Assembly: GCA_029216955.1 (NCBI GenBank)
Contig: JANAVB010015621.1
Location: 1 to 64,000 of the forward strand
Length of the DNA stretch: 64,000 nt
Direction of reading: 5' to 3'
Source of the DNA: Iris pallida
Taxonomy: Eukaryota > Streptophyta > Magnoliopsida > Asparagales > Iridaceae
A program made the translations under genes and the position numbers. The notes under the pieces are model-generated. The model did no database searches, had not been told where the DNA came from, and was given only the letters and a program-made list of their open reading frames with translations. Below are positions 35,365 through 46,596 of the stretch, piece after piece (position 1 is the first letter of the stretch; each line of letters begins with the position of its first letter).

Positions 35365-38300
35365 TGATAGGCTAGTATATATTTTGGTGATGGTTAAACT
35401 AAGGAAGTGACCTAGTCTGCTAATTAAAATTTTCTTCCCCAAAGCTACATCTAATTACTTTTTCATGCTGTTGTTCATTTTCTTTTCTTATTCCTTGATG
35501 CCTTCCTTAATTCATTCATTAACTAAATTCCTTAAGCTATACATTCTGCATGACTCAATCCACTTACTAAATAATATACTTATTTATTGGTAGCAAATAT
35601 AATATACATGAACATTCCAACAACTCTTAGCTAACGTGAGTTTATGCTAGCAATTCCTTGCTAACGTGAGCCAATGTGAGCAAATCCATGCTAACGTGAG
35701 CTCAAGCATAAATATTTCTTGTTGGCTTTGGATGCATGGCTCTGTAGTTGCTGCAAAAGCCACTAGGTACGACCACAAACCCTCACCATCGGTTCATCCT
35801 AACCGCACGTATACTGTGCACGCAAGCACGTGTATGCTCTTCGACGACTCATCCGGCTGGCAAGTCCCTCTTCAGCTATCTTTCCTTGTATATATATTAA
35901 ACTATTTTCTCAACCTCTCCTACATCTAAAACCCTAGCCGCCGCCACATAGTTGGCAAGCCTACTCGTCCACACCCCTATCACCTTCTTCCACTCATTAT
36001 CAACCAACAACCCCTTCTTCGCAGTCGAGCGCTGATCCGCCGATCTACGAGTCGACACCACGGGAGGAAGCCGTTTCTCTGCCCATCAGGAACCTCGGTG
36101 TCGGCACTACTTGTCGTCCGTCGTGGGCACGCAAGCGGAGCCCTCTTCTTCCAGTCGGTCGACCAAAACTCTTCGGGTCTCTGTCGCGATCAATGCGACC
36201 GAAGACGCCTCCCCTTCCTCGTCGACGATGACCGTACATAGTCACTTCCTTCCCCAACCAAAGCTACCGATTAGTAGAGTTAGTCCTGCTCGTGTGAATC
36301 CAGTTCCTCCTTCCACTGGTAAAGCCATTCGCTCTTTTGCTTACCTCTGTATTTATGTCCACATGTTGGTATATAAATTGTTTTGTTTCTTCTCGGATGG
36401 CCATCACTGTTTACATTTGTTTCAAATAACCAAAGATTCCCAATGGCTTGAGGTGTGCAGTTGAATGATTCATAGGTGTGAAGAATATAGCCGTGTGTGT
36501 ATGGAAAATTTCTTTATCTGTATGTGCGTGTGCTAGAGAGCTGACATGGTTGTTATGGAAAATAAATAGATGATAGCTGGAGAGAAAGGATGAGCACAAT
36601 GTCTGGCCAGAAAGTAACACACACTTGAATAAATATGAAGTGATACATGTTTGTGTGTTGCCTCATTTTCTTCCGACTCATAAACTATCATTATAACAGA
36701 GGTGGTTGTTACAGAGTTATCTTGAGTAAGTGAGCATACATTATATGTGAGGAATGATGGATTGAGATTGATAATGTACACAACTATATGTGTAGAAGGA
36801 ATAGAAAGGCCAAGGTGTAAAAGCAATGGAAGTCACCTTGATATGATGAATATATGATTTAAGGAGGATATAATCTTATTAGCAGTAGGTGCACAGGGAC
36901 CATGTGTGTATTAGAGAAATCCAGAATCTCCTATGACCATTGAGGAAATAGAATGATACATGGAATTGATGAATATGCATGTGCAAGAGATTTGTGGAGA
37001 TGGTAAAGTAGTATATGACTTGGGGTGTCCAGAAAGGAGCATGGTTATGTTATGGCCAGTATTGTAAGCATAGGGAGTCATCTGGGTGTCTACTCGTGGT
37101 TTAGAGGTTATATTCCTTTAAACCTATTAGAAAAAGCCTTTTCTTTTGAGGGTTATAGGTAGCCTTGCTCATCTATGCCTAATCTTAATTATTGTTTATA
37201 TGTTAAACAATTTTCTATCAATAGTTTATTTATTTATTTATTTGCTCTAAATCCGTACTTTAGGTTCTTTGGACCATTTTGACTTGGACTCTGGACCAAT
37301 CTCTCTTTGACAGTTGCTGGATCAGGCAAGTATACCTTGCCTTTCTACACAGCTTTATTTACATGCACTGTCTATTATTTTATCCAGTTTTCTCATATTG
37401 TTGCCATGTATCTTTTCTATCAAGCTGGTATATTTTTATCATTGTTTTAGACAGTGTTCACAGTTAGCCTTGTGTCTTATTGGTCGTGCCTTGATTGAGT
37501 CGTGCCTCCGTGTCTTGAACCTTGAAGCTAACCTGCGAGTCCACGATAGGGACGAGGGTTAGTAGTTATTTGGTCCACACCTGCGAGTCCACGATAGGGA
37601 CGAGGGTTAGTAGTTATTTGGTCCACACCTGCGAGTCCACGATAGGGACGAGGGTTAGTAGTTATTTGGTCCACACCTGCGAGTCCACGCTAGGGACGAG
37701 GGTGATGCTAGCCTGCGAGTCCACGATAGGGACGAGGGTTAGTAGTAGATGCTAGCATGCGAGTCCACTAGGGACGAGGGTTAGTAGTATAGGGATTACA
37801 CCTGCGAGTCCACGCTAGGGACGAGGGTGATGCTAGCCTGCGAGTCCACGATAGGGACGAGGGTTAGTAGTTATTTGGTCCACACCTGCGAGTCCACGCT
37901 AGGGACGAGGGTGATGCTAGCCTGCGAGTCCACGATAGGGACGAGGGTTAGTAGTAGATGCTAGCCTGCGAGTCCACACTAGGGACGAGGGTTAGTAGTA
38001 TAGGAATTACACCTGCGAGTCCACGCTAGGGACGAGGGTGATGCTAGCCTGCGTGTCCACACTAGGGACGAGGGTTAGTAGTAGATGCTAGCCTGCGAGT
38101 CCACACTAGGGACGAGGGTTAGCAGTATTGGGTTTACGCCTGCGAGTCCACACTAGGGACGAGGGTGATGCTAATCTGTGAGTCCACACTAGGGACGAGG
38201 ATTAGTAGTTGTTCAAACCTGCGAGTCCACACTAGGGACGAGGGTTTGAGTATTTGTTTCGGTTATCCGTTGACATCTTGACATGAGTTCTCTAGTCCTT

Positions 38301-38837
38301 GTTCAGCAGTTCATCTATGTGTAGACAGTGTATAGATTCGTGCTTATTTCATTGCTCAGTTTTACTTGTTTATTCTGTATCTTTCTCCATGCATAATAAA
38401 CTGTTAGAAAGGCTCGTTTTTATGTATCTTGCTAGTCCTGTGAGGACCTGATGATCTCTTCAGGTTTAGCGACTGCATGGGGTTAGTTAGCAGAGCAGGA
38501 TGGTAGAGGATTGCGATATATGATACAGGTACTTGCTTGTGATATTCTTTATTATCCTTTCGTGCTTTATATTCAGTACCATGTTATACACTGCTTATTT
38601 ATAGACTCATATTATTCTTGGAGTCTAATCGAACAATATGCTAATGGGCTGCAGACCATGACCCATAATTGTTTATTCTTGTTTATTTGATTCGTGTGGA
38701 TTGAGATACAGTTTAGATTAGACCTGATACCCATGACCTTGACAGCTCATACGTACTCGAGACGGGCTGGAGTCCGCTCGATACGTAGTTGGCTTGCTCA
38801 CGAGCTCGCGCCCGAAAACCGGGTGCGGGTCGTGACA
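35208..38837 (+). mobile_element. Solo LTR (or LTR-only element), 3.6 kb, inside the Tat 3' LTR
   Basis: It begins TGTAACCCCCTTCCC and ends GTGCGGGTCGTGACA, with a perfect 5-bp duplication CGTGG (35203-35207, 38838-38842). A TATA-rich promoter (about 35889) is followed by AAACCCTAGCCGCCGCC. Upstream of it GCTAACGTGAG occurs three times (35630-35700). It includes a TA microsatellite (35308-35360) and a 17-unit minisatellite (37530-38250). It has no coding domains or second LTR. Its terminus is the same as that of the 13.7 kb LTR, but the bodies differ, so they are related families. Confidence 0.88.
37530..38250 (+). repeat. Minisatellite, 17 units, in the 35.2 kb LTR
   Basis: The core CTGCGAGTCCACGATAGGGA followed by CGAGGGT recurs 17 times with spacers of three kinds (GATGCTAG, TAGTAGTTATTTGGTC, TAGTAGTATAGGGATTAC). 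Spacers recur in a partial order, a higher-order repeat. It is non-coding. Confidence 0.92.
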
Positions 38838-38842
38838 CGTGG

Positions 38843-39615
38843 CAAAAGTCATCATTACTTGACACAATCAAATCTTTCTGACAGCTGACAGCACAAAGAA
38901 CGAGGAGACTGTTCGTTTATTGCGCCGCATAACGCTCGAGGACGGCTGACAGCTGGCAGCGTGATCCATTTCCTGTGCAGTCTAATCCTGCGCAAACCAA
39001 AGCCTGCGCGGTCCAAGTTGGCGCAATCCAATGTCAGCGCAATTCAATGTGCGCGTTCTATCAGTACAAATGATAAAATACACGTGGCATTCATGCCATC
39101 AATTGCTCATTACGTGGCAACTGTTTATGCACGATCATGCGCATTTCAATCAAATGATGCCATGTGTCCAAGGCAGTTGGCCCATGATCCAGTAACTGCT
39201 TGCGCAGTCCATTGTTGCGCAATTCAATTGCTGCGCAGTCCAGAATAACTGAAAGTTAGTTATTTCCAGAACTCTATAAATAGAGTTTCAAGTCTCCATT
39301 CAAGGGGATCAAGGATCAAGGATCAAGTATCAAATATCAGAAATCAGATATCAGAGAGTCCAGGAGTTCTTGCCCAAGTGCTGCTGCATTCTTCCAAGGC
39401 TTTTGCCTTCAACATCCGAGGCTTTTGCCTTCAGTTTTCAGAGTTGTTTTCAACTTCAGAGGCTTCGTCTTTGTCTTCAAAGTTCACATCGTCCAAGGGA
39501 TAAAGCAATCGTCATCTAGATTGGATTCCTAAAGTTGTACCATTCCCAGAATTCAAATTATAATCTTTTACAAAGTTTGTATCAATAAAGGTTCATACTT
39601 TTGTTTTTGCAAACA
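38843..39615 (+). repeat. 3' LTR of the Tat element, second part
   Basis: This continues the LTR after the insertion and ends TTTTGCAAACA, followed by the target duplication TGCCA. TATAAATA is near 39273. Confidence 0.92.
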
Positions 39616-39620
39616 TGCCA

Positions 39621-40030
39621 GACCACTGGCAGTCCTCTAGGACTGCCAGTGGTCTTGCAGTCCTGATGAAAACTCACTGTGTGTGAGTTCAAAACTCTTA
39701 CACAGTGAGTTTTGATTAGGACTGCCAGACCACTGGCAGTCCTAGTGTGAATGAGGACTGCCAATGGTCTGGCAGTCCGCATCAAATATCACTGTGTGAG
39801 TTCAAAACTCACACACAGTGAGTTTTGCTTAGGACTGCCAGACCACTGGCAGTCCTCATTCACATTAGGATTGCCAGTGGTCTGGCAGTCCTGATGAAAA
39901 CTCACTGTGTGTGAGTTCAAAACTCACACAGTGAGTTTTGATCAGGACTGCCAGACCACTGACAGTCCTCATTCACATTAGGATTGCCAGTGGTCTGGCA
40001 GTCCTGATGAAAACTCACTGTGTGTGAGTT
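39621..40030. repeat. GGACTGCC palindromes in the MULE centre, right part
   Basis: Same dyads as 18665-19048 (AGGACTGCCAG...CTGGCAGTCCT alternating with GTGAGTTCAAAACTCAC), about 130-bp units, resuming after the Tat element. Confidence 0.9.
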
Positions 40031-40329
40031 CAAAAACATATATTTGACTTCACATTTTACACAAGTAGGATATTTTACAGGACTTCACATATATTTGACT
40101 TCACATTTCACACAAGTACTTTACATATATTTGACACAAATAGGATATTTTACACAAGTAGGATATTTCACACACACACACGTATAGCAGACAGAAAAAA
40201 GTAAAAAACAAAAAACATATATTTGTTTCACATTTCAAAATGATATACTTTAATGTTTACAAAATGGGTCATACATATACAAAATGTTTACAAAATGGGT
40301 CATCCATATACAAAATGTGAAAACTTCAT
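40031..40329. other. 3' flank of the MULE transposase gene
   Basis: Short degenerate tandem phrases (TTTGACTTCACATTT, CACAAGTAGGATATTT, ATACAAAATG) and no open frame. Confidence 0.55.
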
Positions 40330-43300
40330 TCAGTCGATTTCGATGTCGTAGTGGCCAACCGGTAAGTCTCTTGGCTCCTCTATCTGCAACAGTTTCCTAC
40401 AATGATTGATTTGATGATCAAAAGGCCCGGTCCAGGACTTCGCTTCTGTCGGTGCTAGTTTGTACCAAACTGTTGTAGGTGGAGGAATCGGAGAATGATC
40501 AATCATCCTTAGCATGACAAAGTGATCTTTGATTTGACCTATAGTACATAGATTAGTTTGTCGGTGCTCCGCCGGAGGAGCGCACATCGGGAAAAAAGTA
40601 TTGCGAATCCCCGCCGAAAAAAGTACAACAGGGATCCGGTACCGATTAGCAAATAAATACAAGGCAGACGGGACGGACATGTAGTGGTCTAGCCCGGTAA
40701 CACTGTCAGTGCAAGGAATACTTGTCAACAAACTTGCAACTGTTTCTTCGCTTAGGATGCGGGAGTATAATGGAAGACGACTCTCTAATTCCTCGTACAG
40801 CTCCTGCCTCACTTGCCTCCATCCGTCTTTGTCAGAATAACCGAGATGTATTGCAAGCACATGAAATCCGCAGTGGCCATCCCCCGGGACATCAACAATA
40901 GACCAGATGTAACTGCGAATCTCAGGATGAAAATTGTGGATATACAAACGCAACGTTTGACTTTCCACAGTATCTTCGTTTGCAATATCCGTTTTCTTCT
41001 TTTTTCGGCGAATGATAAGCTTGCTCTTCCGTGCAGGCGGAGCTTGCTCTAAGCTTCGTTCAATATGCTCAAAGGATGATGGATCTCTCTTGGTTGACTC
41101 AAGCCTTCTCTTCTGTGAACTACTCATTCTTGTTTGAGGCCTGCTCTTAGGATTGGAAATAACGAACGGCTCATGCATTGTAGTAGTCACCGGACATGCA
41201 AGTTCTTGGATTTTAACCTCAAGGCACTCCCGCTCTGCTCCTGCTGAGGCACACCACCGTGCGTGAAGAAGTTTCACTTGTGGCAAAGAGAAGAAATCAC
41301 CGTCTGTCTTCACCACGGGTATTATAGACAACTGCCTCCAACGTTCATCGACAGCAACAACTGGAATAGGAATGGACTGACGACGATATGAATTAATCTC
41401 ATGGCCACAAGGGAGGCCCAGTGTATGTCGATGTACACACCCGCAAACCTGAGGATAAAAGCCAACAAACTTTGACCTATCAATCTCTTCAAATATGAAA
41501 TCCAATGCCTTGTGAGAAATGACACACATTAAAGAATCCAAGAGGACTTCCTTTCTATGCTCATGCTTGACAATATTTAAGCTCATCTCAAATGATGCCT
41601 TAATTTCGTTCACCGTCCGATCTATTGATAGATGTATCGCTTGCCAAACCGAAACAAAGTTGCCTTGGGATGACTTTAAATGCCTCTTTAATACTGAGTA
41701 TGCTCCTTCGACACGGTTGGTAGTTGTCGTACCGTAATGCTTCACCACATTCGTCCATGCTAAGACGAATTGTTTTTTGTGCAGTTCAAGCCATGTCTCC
41801 TTGATGTAAGAAATGCATGTCGGCTCCCTCCCCTCCCACTTCTCCTTGAACAAGTACCATACGGCGGCGTAACTGTCTATCGTGCTGGCTCGCCATACAC
41901 AATTCCAGTCATGGTTGAATTCGTCAAAAACTTGCATGTCAAGTTTACCATCCACTTTCCCGAACTTCAACTTACATTGGGATTGTATATTACGATTTAC
42001 ATGAAAAGTGCACAGCAATGTATCCGCTTGAGGAAACACAATCCGAATAGCATTCATTAGAGCATACTCTCTGTCGGTAACAAAAATCGAGGGCTCTCTC
42101 TGACCGGTGTAAAGGGTTTTCAGTTTCTCCAACGCCCATGTGTAGTCTTCAACTTTCTCACTCTTCATGAAGCAAAAAGCAACTGGAAATATTTTCCATG
42201 TAGAGGTGAAGCCGACAACATGAAAGAGAGGCATCTTGAACTTATTGGTCTTGTACGTGCAATAAAGAACTAACACGTCGGCGAAAGACCGAGCAAAATG
42301 TGTGCAATCGGGATGAGCCCAAAAGAGTGAAATGACTTCATTGCTCTGGGGATGTCTTCTATGGTGCTCAACATAATGATTATCTCCAAGCAACTTCATC
42401 ACTTCTTGCATCGCCATTCTCGATTTCGACCGAATGGCGTTAGAAGAAGATAGGGCGTTGTATATTGACTTCATTGTAGACTTATTCTTCTCATCTTCAT
42501 GTCGTATGACGGAATATATTTGTCTCGGTACAACTCCGGAATTGGACAAGTCTTCCACTATCTTCTTCTCTGTATTGTTCAACCGTCCGACATATGGATG
42601 ACCCAATAGTGTTTCGGCAATCTCGTGGTTGTGGATTCCATTCATGACTTGGACTGTCCACTTCGCTTCTTCATCCTTTCTAATATAGATTTTGAACGGA
42701 CAACCACATTTTCTCGTTCCAACATTTCTCTTTGAAACTTTACTTTGGATAACTTTATCTTTCTTATGGCTTCTAAACACACCACCTCGTTCACACGAAA
42801 CCACCGTGGTTTGTTGTCCCGGACGGTTTCGGGCCGATCTAGATATCACAAGAACTATGTTGTTTGCCCGTCCAACTTCTGGGCACCAATTTAGCGCACC
42901 TTCGTATGATTCAAAACACATATCGGTCCTGAATAAATGGTCTACATCGACGCCAATTGGAGCAGCTACCTCGATACCGGAAGATGATAAGTCCTACAAT
43001 ATAACTTAAAGTTAATAAAAGTAAATAACACAACACCAAAAATGTGCAAACTGCTGCCAAAATGTAGGACTGCAGAAGGCAAGACAGTCCTTGCAATAAT
43101 CAGGACTGCCATCACGTTGGCAGTCTTTCCAATAATCAGGACTGCCACAACTCTGGCAGTCCTTTCAATAATCAGGACTGCCCCAACTCTGGCAGTCCTT
43201 ATGTTTTGAAGGACTGCAGATGTTTGGGCAGTCCTGTATGTAAAGGTGGACTGCCAGAGTAGTGGCAGTCCTGCCTGTAACAGCCCCGAATTTCACCCGA

Positions 43301-43407
43301 CATGAATGTTAAAATTGGCTTACCAAGAGTGCATCCGAAGCAAGAATGTGTTCTTCGGACATATCGGGACGAGAGTCTACTACATTCGATGACCCGGGTT
43401 CTTCCAT
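40330..43407 (-). pseudogene. MULE transposase fused to an OTU protease domain; first DDE residue lost
   Basis: Exon 1 is 43407-43324 (MEEPGSSNVVDSRPDMSEEH..., 28 codons); the intron is 43323-42994 (GTAAGC...TTGTAG); exon 2 is 42993-40330. The 915-aa frame has no stop. Domains: FAR1/WRKY-GCM1-type zinc finger (CERGG, KCGCPF, GIHNHE; residues 95-152); MULE DDE domain (about 250-470) with FADVLVLYCTYKTNKF, FVTDREYALMNA (Asp335) and TNRVEGAYSVLK (Glu457); SWIM zinc finger (Cys545, Cys547, Cys557, His559); Lys-rich linker; C-terminal OTU cysteine protease with DVPGDGHCGFHVLA (Cys736) and KDHFVML (His852). MULE transposases cut at terminal repeats; OTU domains cleave ubiquitin-type bonds. At residue 272 the usual Asp (LxxDCTYKTN) is Tyr (TAT, 42264-42262), so cutting activity is probably lost. 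Confidence 0.9.
43065..43272. repeat. GGACTGCC palindrome array in the transposase intron
   Basis: Six dyads (A/T)GGACTGC(C/A)-N8..11-GGCAGTC(C/T)T spaced about 30-35 bases, filling two thirds of the 330-bp intron, about 0.5 kb from the right MULE end. This mirrors the array in PMD intron 1. Confidence 0.9.
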
Positions 43408-43580
43408 GTTCCTTTTTTCTAAATTAAACACATATAAATCATTATTTATATGTGAAATTATTGTGAGAAAGTCTACAAATATATTAATTTTATGACCTAG
43501 AAATTCTTAGAAGAAGAAAAGAGTGGAGCAGAAGGAAAGAGTAGAGAGAGAAGAAGAGTAGGGAAATAAAATTAAGTTGA

Positions 43581-43588
43581 TATTTATA
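43581..43588 (-). promoter_or_regulatory. TATA box of the MULE transposase gene
   Basis: Minus-strand TTCATATAAATATC, about 175 bases before the ATG at 43407 and 110 bases from the MULE right end. Confidence 0.6.
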
Positions 43589-43639
43589 TGAATTCTTGGG
43601 CTAGCCCCAATCAAAAAATTTTGATGGCAAACTTGTAAT

Positions 43640-43699
43640 TTTTTCAAAAAAAATTTGGGATAGCCTCAAGTAAATGGTGTGGTGCCCTTAGAATTAGCC
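43640..43699 (-). repeat. MULE right terminal inverted repeat
   Basis: Read inward on minus: GGCTAATTCTAAGGGCACCA, then CATTTACTTGAGGCTATCCC, mirroring the left end. Confidence 0.8.
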
Positions 43700-43743
43700 T
43701 TTGCTTATTAATCAGCCAAACCCTTCCTTTCCTTCCTGACCTA

Positions 43744-43786
43744 ATGAAGAAGAGGACGAGACCACTCAAAGAAGTCGTCTCCTCCG
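43744..43786 (+). pseudogene. Duplicate first exon of the putative host gene, damaged copy
   Basis: ATGAAGAAGAGGACGAGACC opens MKKRTRPLKEVVSS and ends at a GT donor (TCCG|GTTTGTTAC), paralogous to 51218-51260. The second exon is truncated: between TTGTTGTTG and TCGTCCGTCC about 75 bases present in copy 2 (including the splice acceptor and GAGGAGAAATTGGAGGAG) are missing, so this copy cannot splice normally. Confidence 0.6.
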
Positions 43787-43881
43787 GTTTGTTACAATTT
43801 TTTATAATATATATTTCTTTGTTCTAAACAACAAATTGTTGTTGTCGTCCGTCCCCAAATCTCCAGATCAAGTTCCTGTAC

Positions 43882-43885
<4 letters not shown>

Positions 43886-43921
<36 letters not shown>
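43886..43921. repeat. (CT)n microsatellite
   Basis: An uninterrupted CT run in the duplicated leader/intron; copy 2 has only a short CT tract here. Confidence 0.95.
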
Positions 43922-43924
<3 letters not shown>

Positions 43925-44149
43925 TTTGCTACAAATGGGCGGTCGTTGGGAATTTTTTTAATGGTGGTGGAATCTGTTGACACACACCCAAATTGGGCAT
44001 TAATCGATATCCGAACTAGTCGATCTTCCACGGATCTTAATCGGTATTGGTATACCGCACGGATCCTGTTATTTCGTCCGAAAAATTGCGACGAAACAAC
44101 GTTGTCGTGTTATCGATGATCCACTCTCCTCGATAGCGTTTGGGCATTT

Positions 44150-46110
44150 TTTTGGCACCTTAACTTCATAAATTGCTCGTTGTTTGAAGCACCTTCCGTC
44201 CAAATTTGGTTGCAAACAAGAGTTCATCATGAACAAAATAGTATTGTTATTCGTTTCATTACATAAACCAACACATCATCCATCAACAAACACAGCTATT
44301 AGGGACCAAATAAAATTTGACGATAGCTGCTTCAGAAGAACAATTTATGAAGTTGAGATGCCAAAATCTAGCAGTGGAAAGTTAGGGCGCCGAAAACGCC
44401 CAAGCGATATATTAGTGTAGAAACATGTTTTTAGTAAAGGTGTTATGGTTATAAACGTAGGGGTTATAGGAGGGTAAATTATCATAATGGCACCCTAACT
44501 ATAGCGCTTGGGGCCTTGGGCATTTTTTCACTGCTCAATTTTGGCATCCAAATTTTATAAATTGCTCATTTGAAGTACTCTTCGTCCAAATTTAGCTGCA
44601 AATAAGAGTTCACCATGAACAAAACAGTATTGTTGCTCGTTTCATTACATAAACCAAAACATCACCCACCGACAAACACAACTATTAGGGACCAATTTTT
44701 TTTTGACGATAGTTGCTTCAAAAGAGCAATTTATGAAGTTGGGATGTCAAAATCGAGCAGTAGAAAGTTAGGGTGCGCCCAAGCGGTATATAGGTAGTGT
44801 ATAAACATGTTTTTAGTAAAGAAGGTGTTATGGTTATATAACTTAAAAGGGGTAGGAGGGTAAATTATCGTAGTGGCACCCTAACTATAGCGCTTGGGGC
44901 CTTGGGCATTTTTTCACCTAACTTTTCACCGCTTAATTTTGGCATCCAAATTTCATAAATTGCTCCTTTGAAGTACTCTTCGTCCAAGTTTAGTTGCAAA
45001 TAAGAGTTCACCATGAACAAAACAGTATTGTTATTCGTTTCATTACATAAACCAACATATAAGCCGTCAACAAACACAGCTATTAGGGACCTAAAAATTT
45101 GACGAAATGTGCTTCAAAAGAGCAATTTATGAAGTTGGGATGCCAAAACCAACCAGTGGAAAGTTAGGGTGCCGAAAGCGCCCAATCGATATATAGGTAG
45201 TGTAGAAACATGTTTTTAGTACAGAAGGTGTTATGGTTATAAACTTAAAAGGGGTTATAGGAGGGTAAATTATCATAGTGGCAGCCTATCAATAGCCCTT
45301 TGGACATTTTTGGCATCTTAACTTTTCACTGCTCAATTTTGGTATCCAACTTCATCGATTGCTCCTTGAAGCACCTTCCTCCCAAATTTAGTTGCAAATA
45401 AGAGTTCATCATGAACCTAAAAGTATTGTTATTCGTTTTTATTACATAAACCAATACAACACCCATCAATAAACACAACTATTAAGAACAAAAAATTGAC
45501 GAAAGGTGCTTCAAAAGAGAAATTTATGAAGTTATGGTGCCAAAATCGAGCAGTGGGAAGTTAGGGTGCCAAAACGCTCGAGCGATATATCGGTAGTGTA
45601 GAAACATGTTTTTAGTAAAGAATGTGCTATGGTTATAAACTTAAAATTTAAATTCTGCCTTTTCAGCTATCATGTTAGACGACACGTAAACTACCACATA
45701 AGGAGGGAAACTTTGGAGGAATAATTTGGAGGGACAAATAGCATTTTTCATATGTTGCATTAGTAGGCTAAATTATCCTAATGGTACCCTAACTATAACG
45801 TTCGGACATTTTTGGCAACTTAATTCACTGCTAGATTTTGACACCTTAACTTTATAAATTGCTCTTTTGTAGCACATTTCGTCAATTTTGAAACGCATCT
45901 AAGACTACTTCAAAAGAATTATCTAGCCATAAAAGTAGTTAAATTGTATACTTGTACTAGAATAATGTTTTTGAAGTGGTCTCGATGTGCTTCAAAATTT
46001 ACGAAAGGTATTTCAAAAGATTAATTTATGGAGTTTTGGTGCCAAAATTGAGGAGTGGAAAGTTGGAATCGAGCGCTATAATTGGGATGCCATTAGGATA
46101 ATCTGACCTG
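44150..46110 (+). repeat. Tandem array of ~370-405 bp fold-back units, array 1
   Basis: Units begin near 44150, 44517, 44910, 45307 and (decayed) 45810. Each has a left arm GGCACCTTAACTT...CATAAATTGCTC...GAAGCACCTT and a mirrored right arm GGTGCTTCAAAAGAGCAATT...AAGTTAGGGTGCC, so each unit is itself a fold-back element. Between units lies GGTAAATTATCATAATGGCA. Short frames inside (MNKTVLLLVSLHKP...) repeat with the unit and are not genes. Confidence 0.88.
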
Positions 46111-46596
46111 TATTACTACGATATTCCTTGAAGAACATGAGAGACTTAAATGAGAATCAATCCTTATCTAAATATATTACTTTCCAAGAAAAACTTGCTA
46201 GTGGTAATATGGATGTAATATGTATATTATTTATTGTTTTCTATGTTTGATATAATATCTATATAATCTTCAGTAAATATGTATGAAAATAACTTGTTAG
46301 TGGTACCATACACTTGTGACAAGGTTCAATCTATTTTATCCTTTTTTTTTTCATTTTTCATAATTGGGTAGTTGCTTGACATGCAAAATTAGGAAGGGCG
46401 GGTGCAAAGGTAGAAAGACCAAGCAAGTTTTCCGTCACATAACAAAATCAGCCTTGTATCTGTGTCAAGTTGAACACATATTGGACATGAAATAGACACT
46501 CCAAAAAAGAAAAAAAAAAGAAAAAAAGAAAAGAAATAGACACTCCAAAAATAACAGTAAGGTTGTATCTAATATTGTCTTGATTTGTGACTAGTG
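46111..46596. other. Spacer, nothing recognised
   Basis: AT-rich DNA with an A/G-rich stretch at 46500-46535. No coding signature or termini. Confidence 0.5.

Larger units (their letters stand above)
19054..39615 (+). mobile_element. Tat-type Ty3/gypsy LTR retrotransposon with antisense genes
   Basis: The 5' LTR is 19054-19998 and the 3' LTR is 35055-39615 (interrupted). The target duplication TGCCA (19049-19053, 39616-39620) is perfect. Order: gag, protease, RT, RNase H, second RNase H, integrase on plus, then two antisense genes on minus. Two RNase H domains, no chromodomain, great length (about 16.9 kb after removing the 3.6 kb insertion) and extra ORFs after pol are Tat-clade traits. My hand comparison of the LTRs gives roughly 25 substitutions in about 920 bases, nearly all transitions, so it is fairly young. 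gag-pol is inactivated by stops and frameshifts. Confidence 0.93.
43700..45660 (+). repeat. Segmental duplication, copy 1, downstream part
   Basis: This aligns with 51155-52800: TTCCTTCCT(G/A)ACCTAATGAA, ACACACCCAAATTGGGCATT, CGAAACAACGTTGTCGTGTT and the repeat array that follows. Together with 10560-11459 it forms one copy cut in two by the MULE. Confidence 0.9.

Noticed and set aside
37530..38250. Regularly spaced repeats resembling a CRISPR array
   Set aside because: Eukaryotic context; the spacers are themselves repeated and the units vary, so it is a minisatellite.
44184..45077. Short frames such as MNKTVLLLVSLHKP repeated on both strands
   Set aside because: They recur with the fold-back unit and are by-products of the array.
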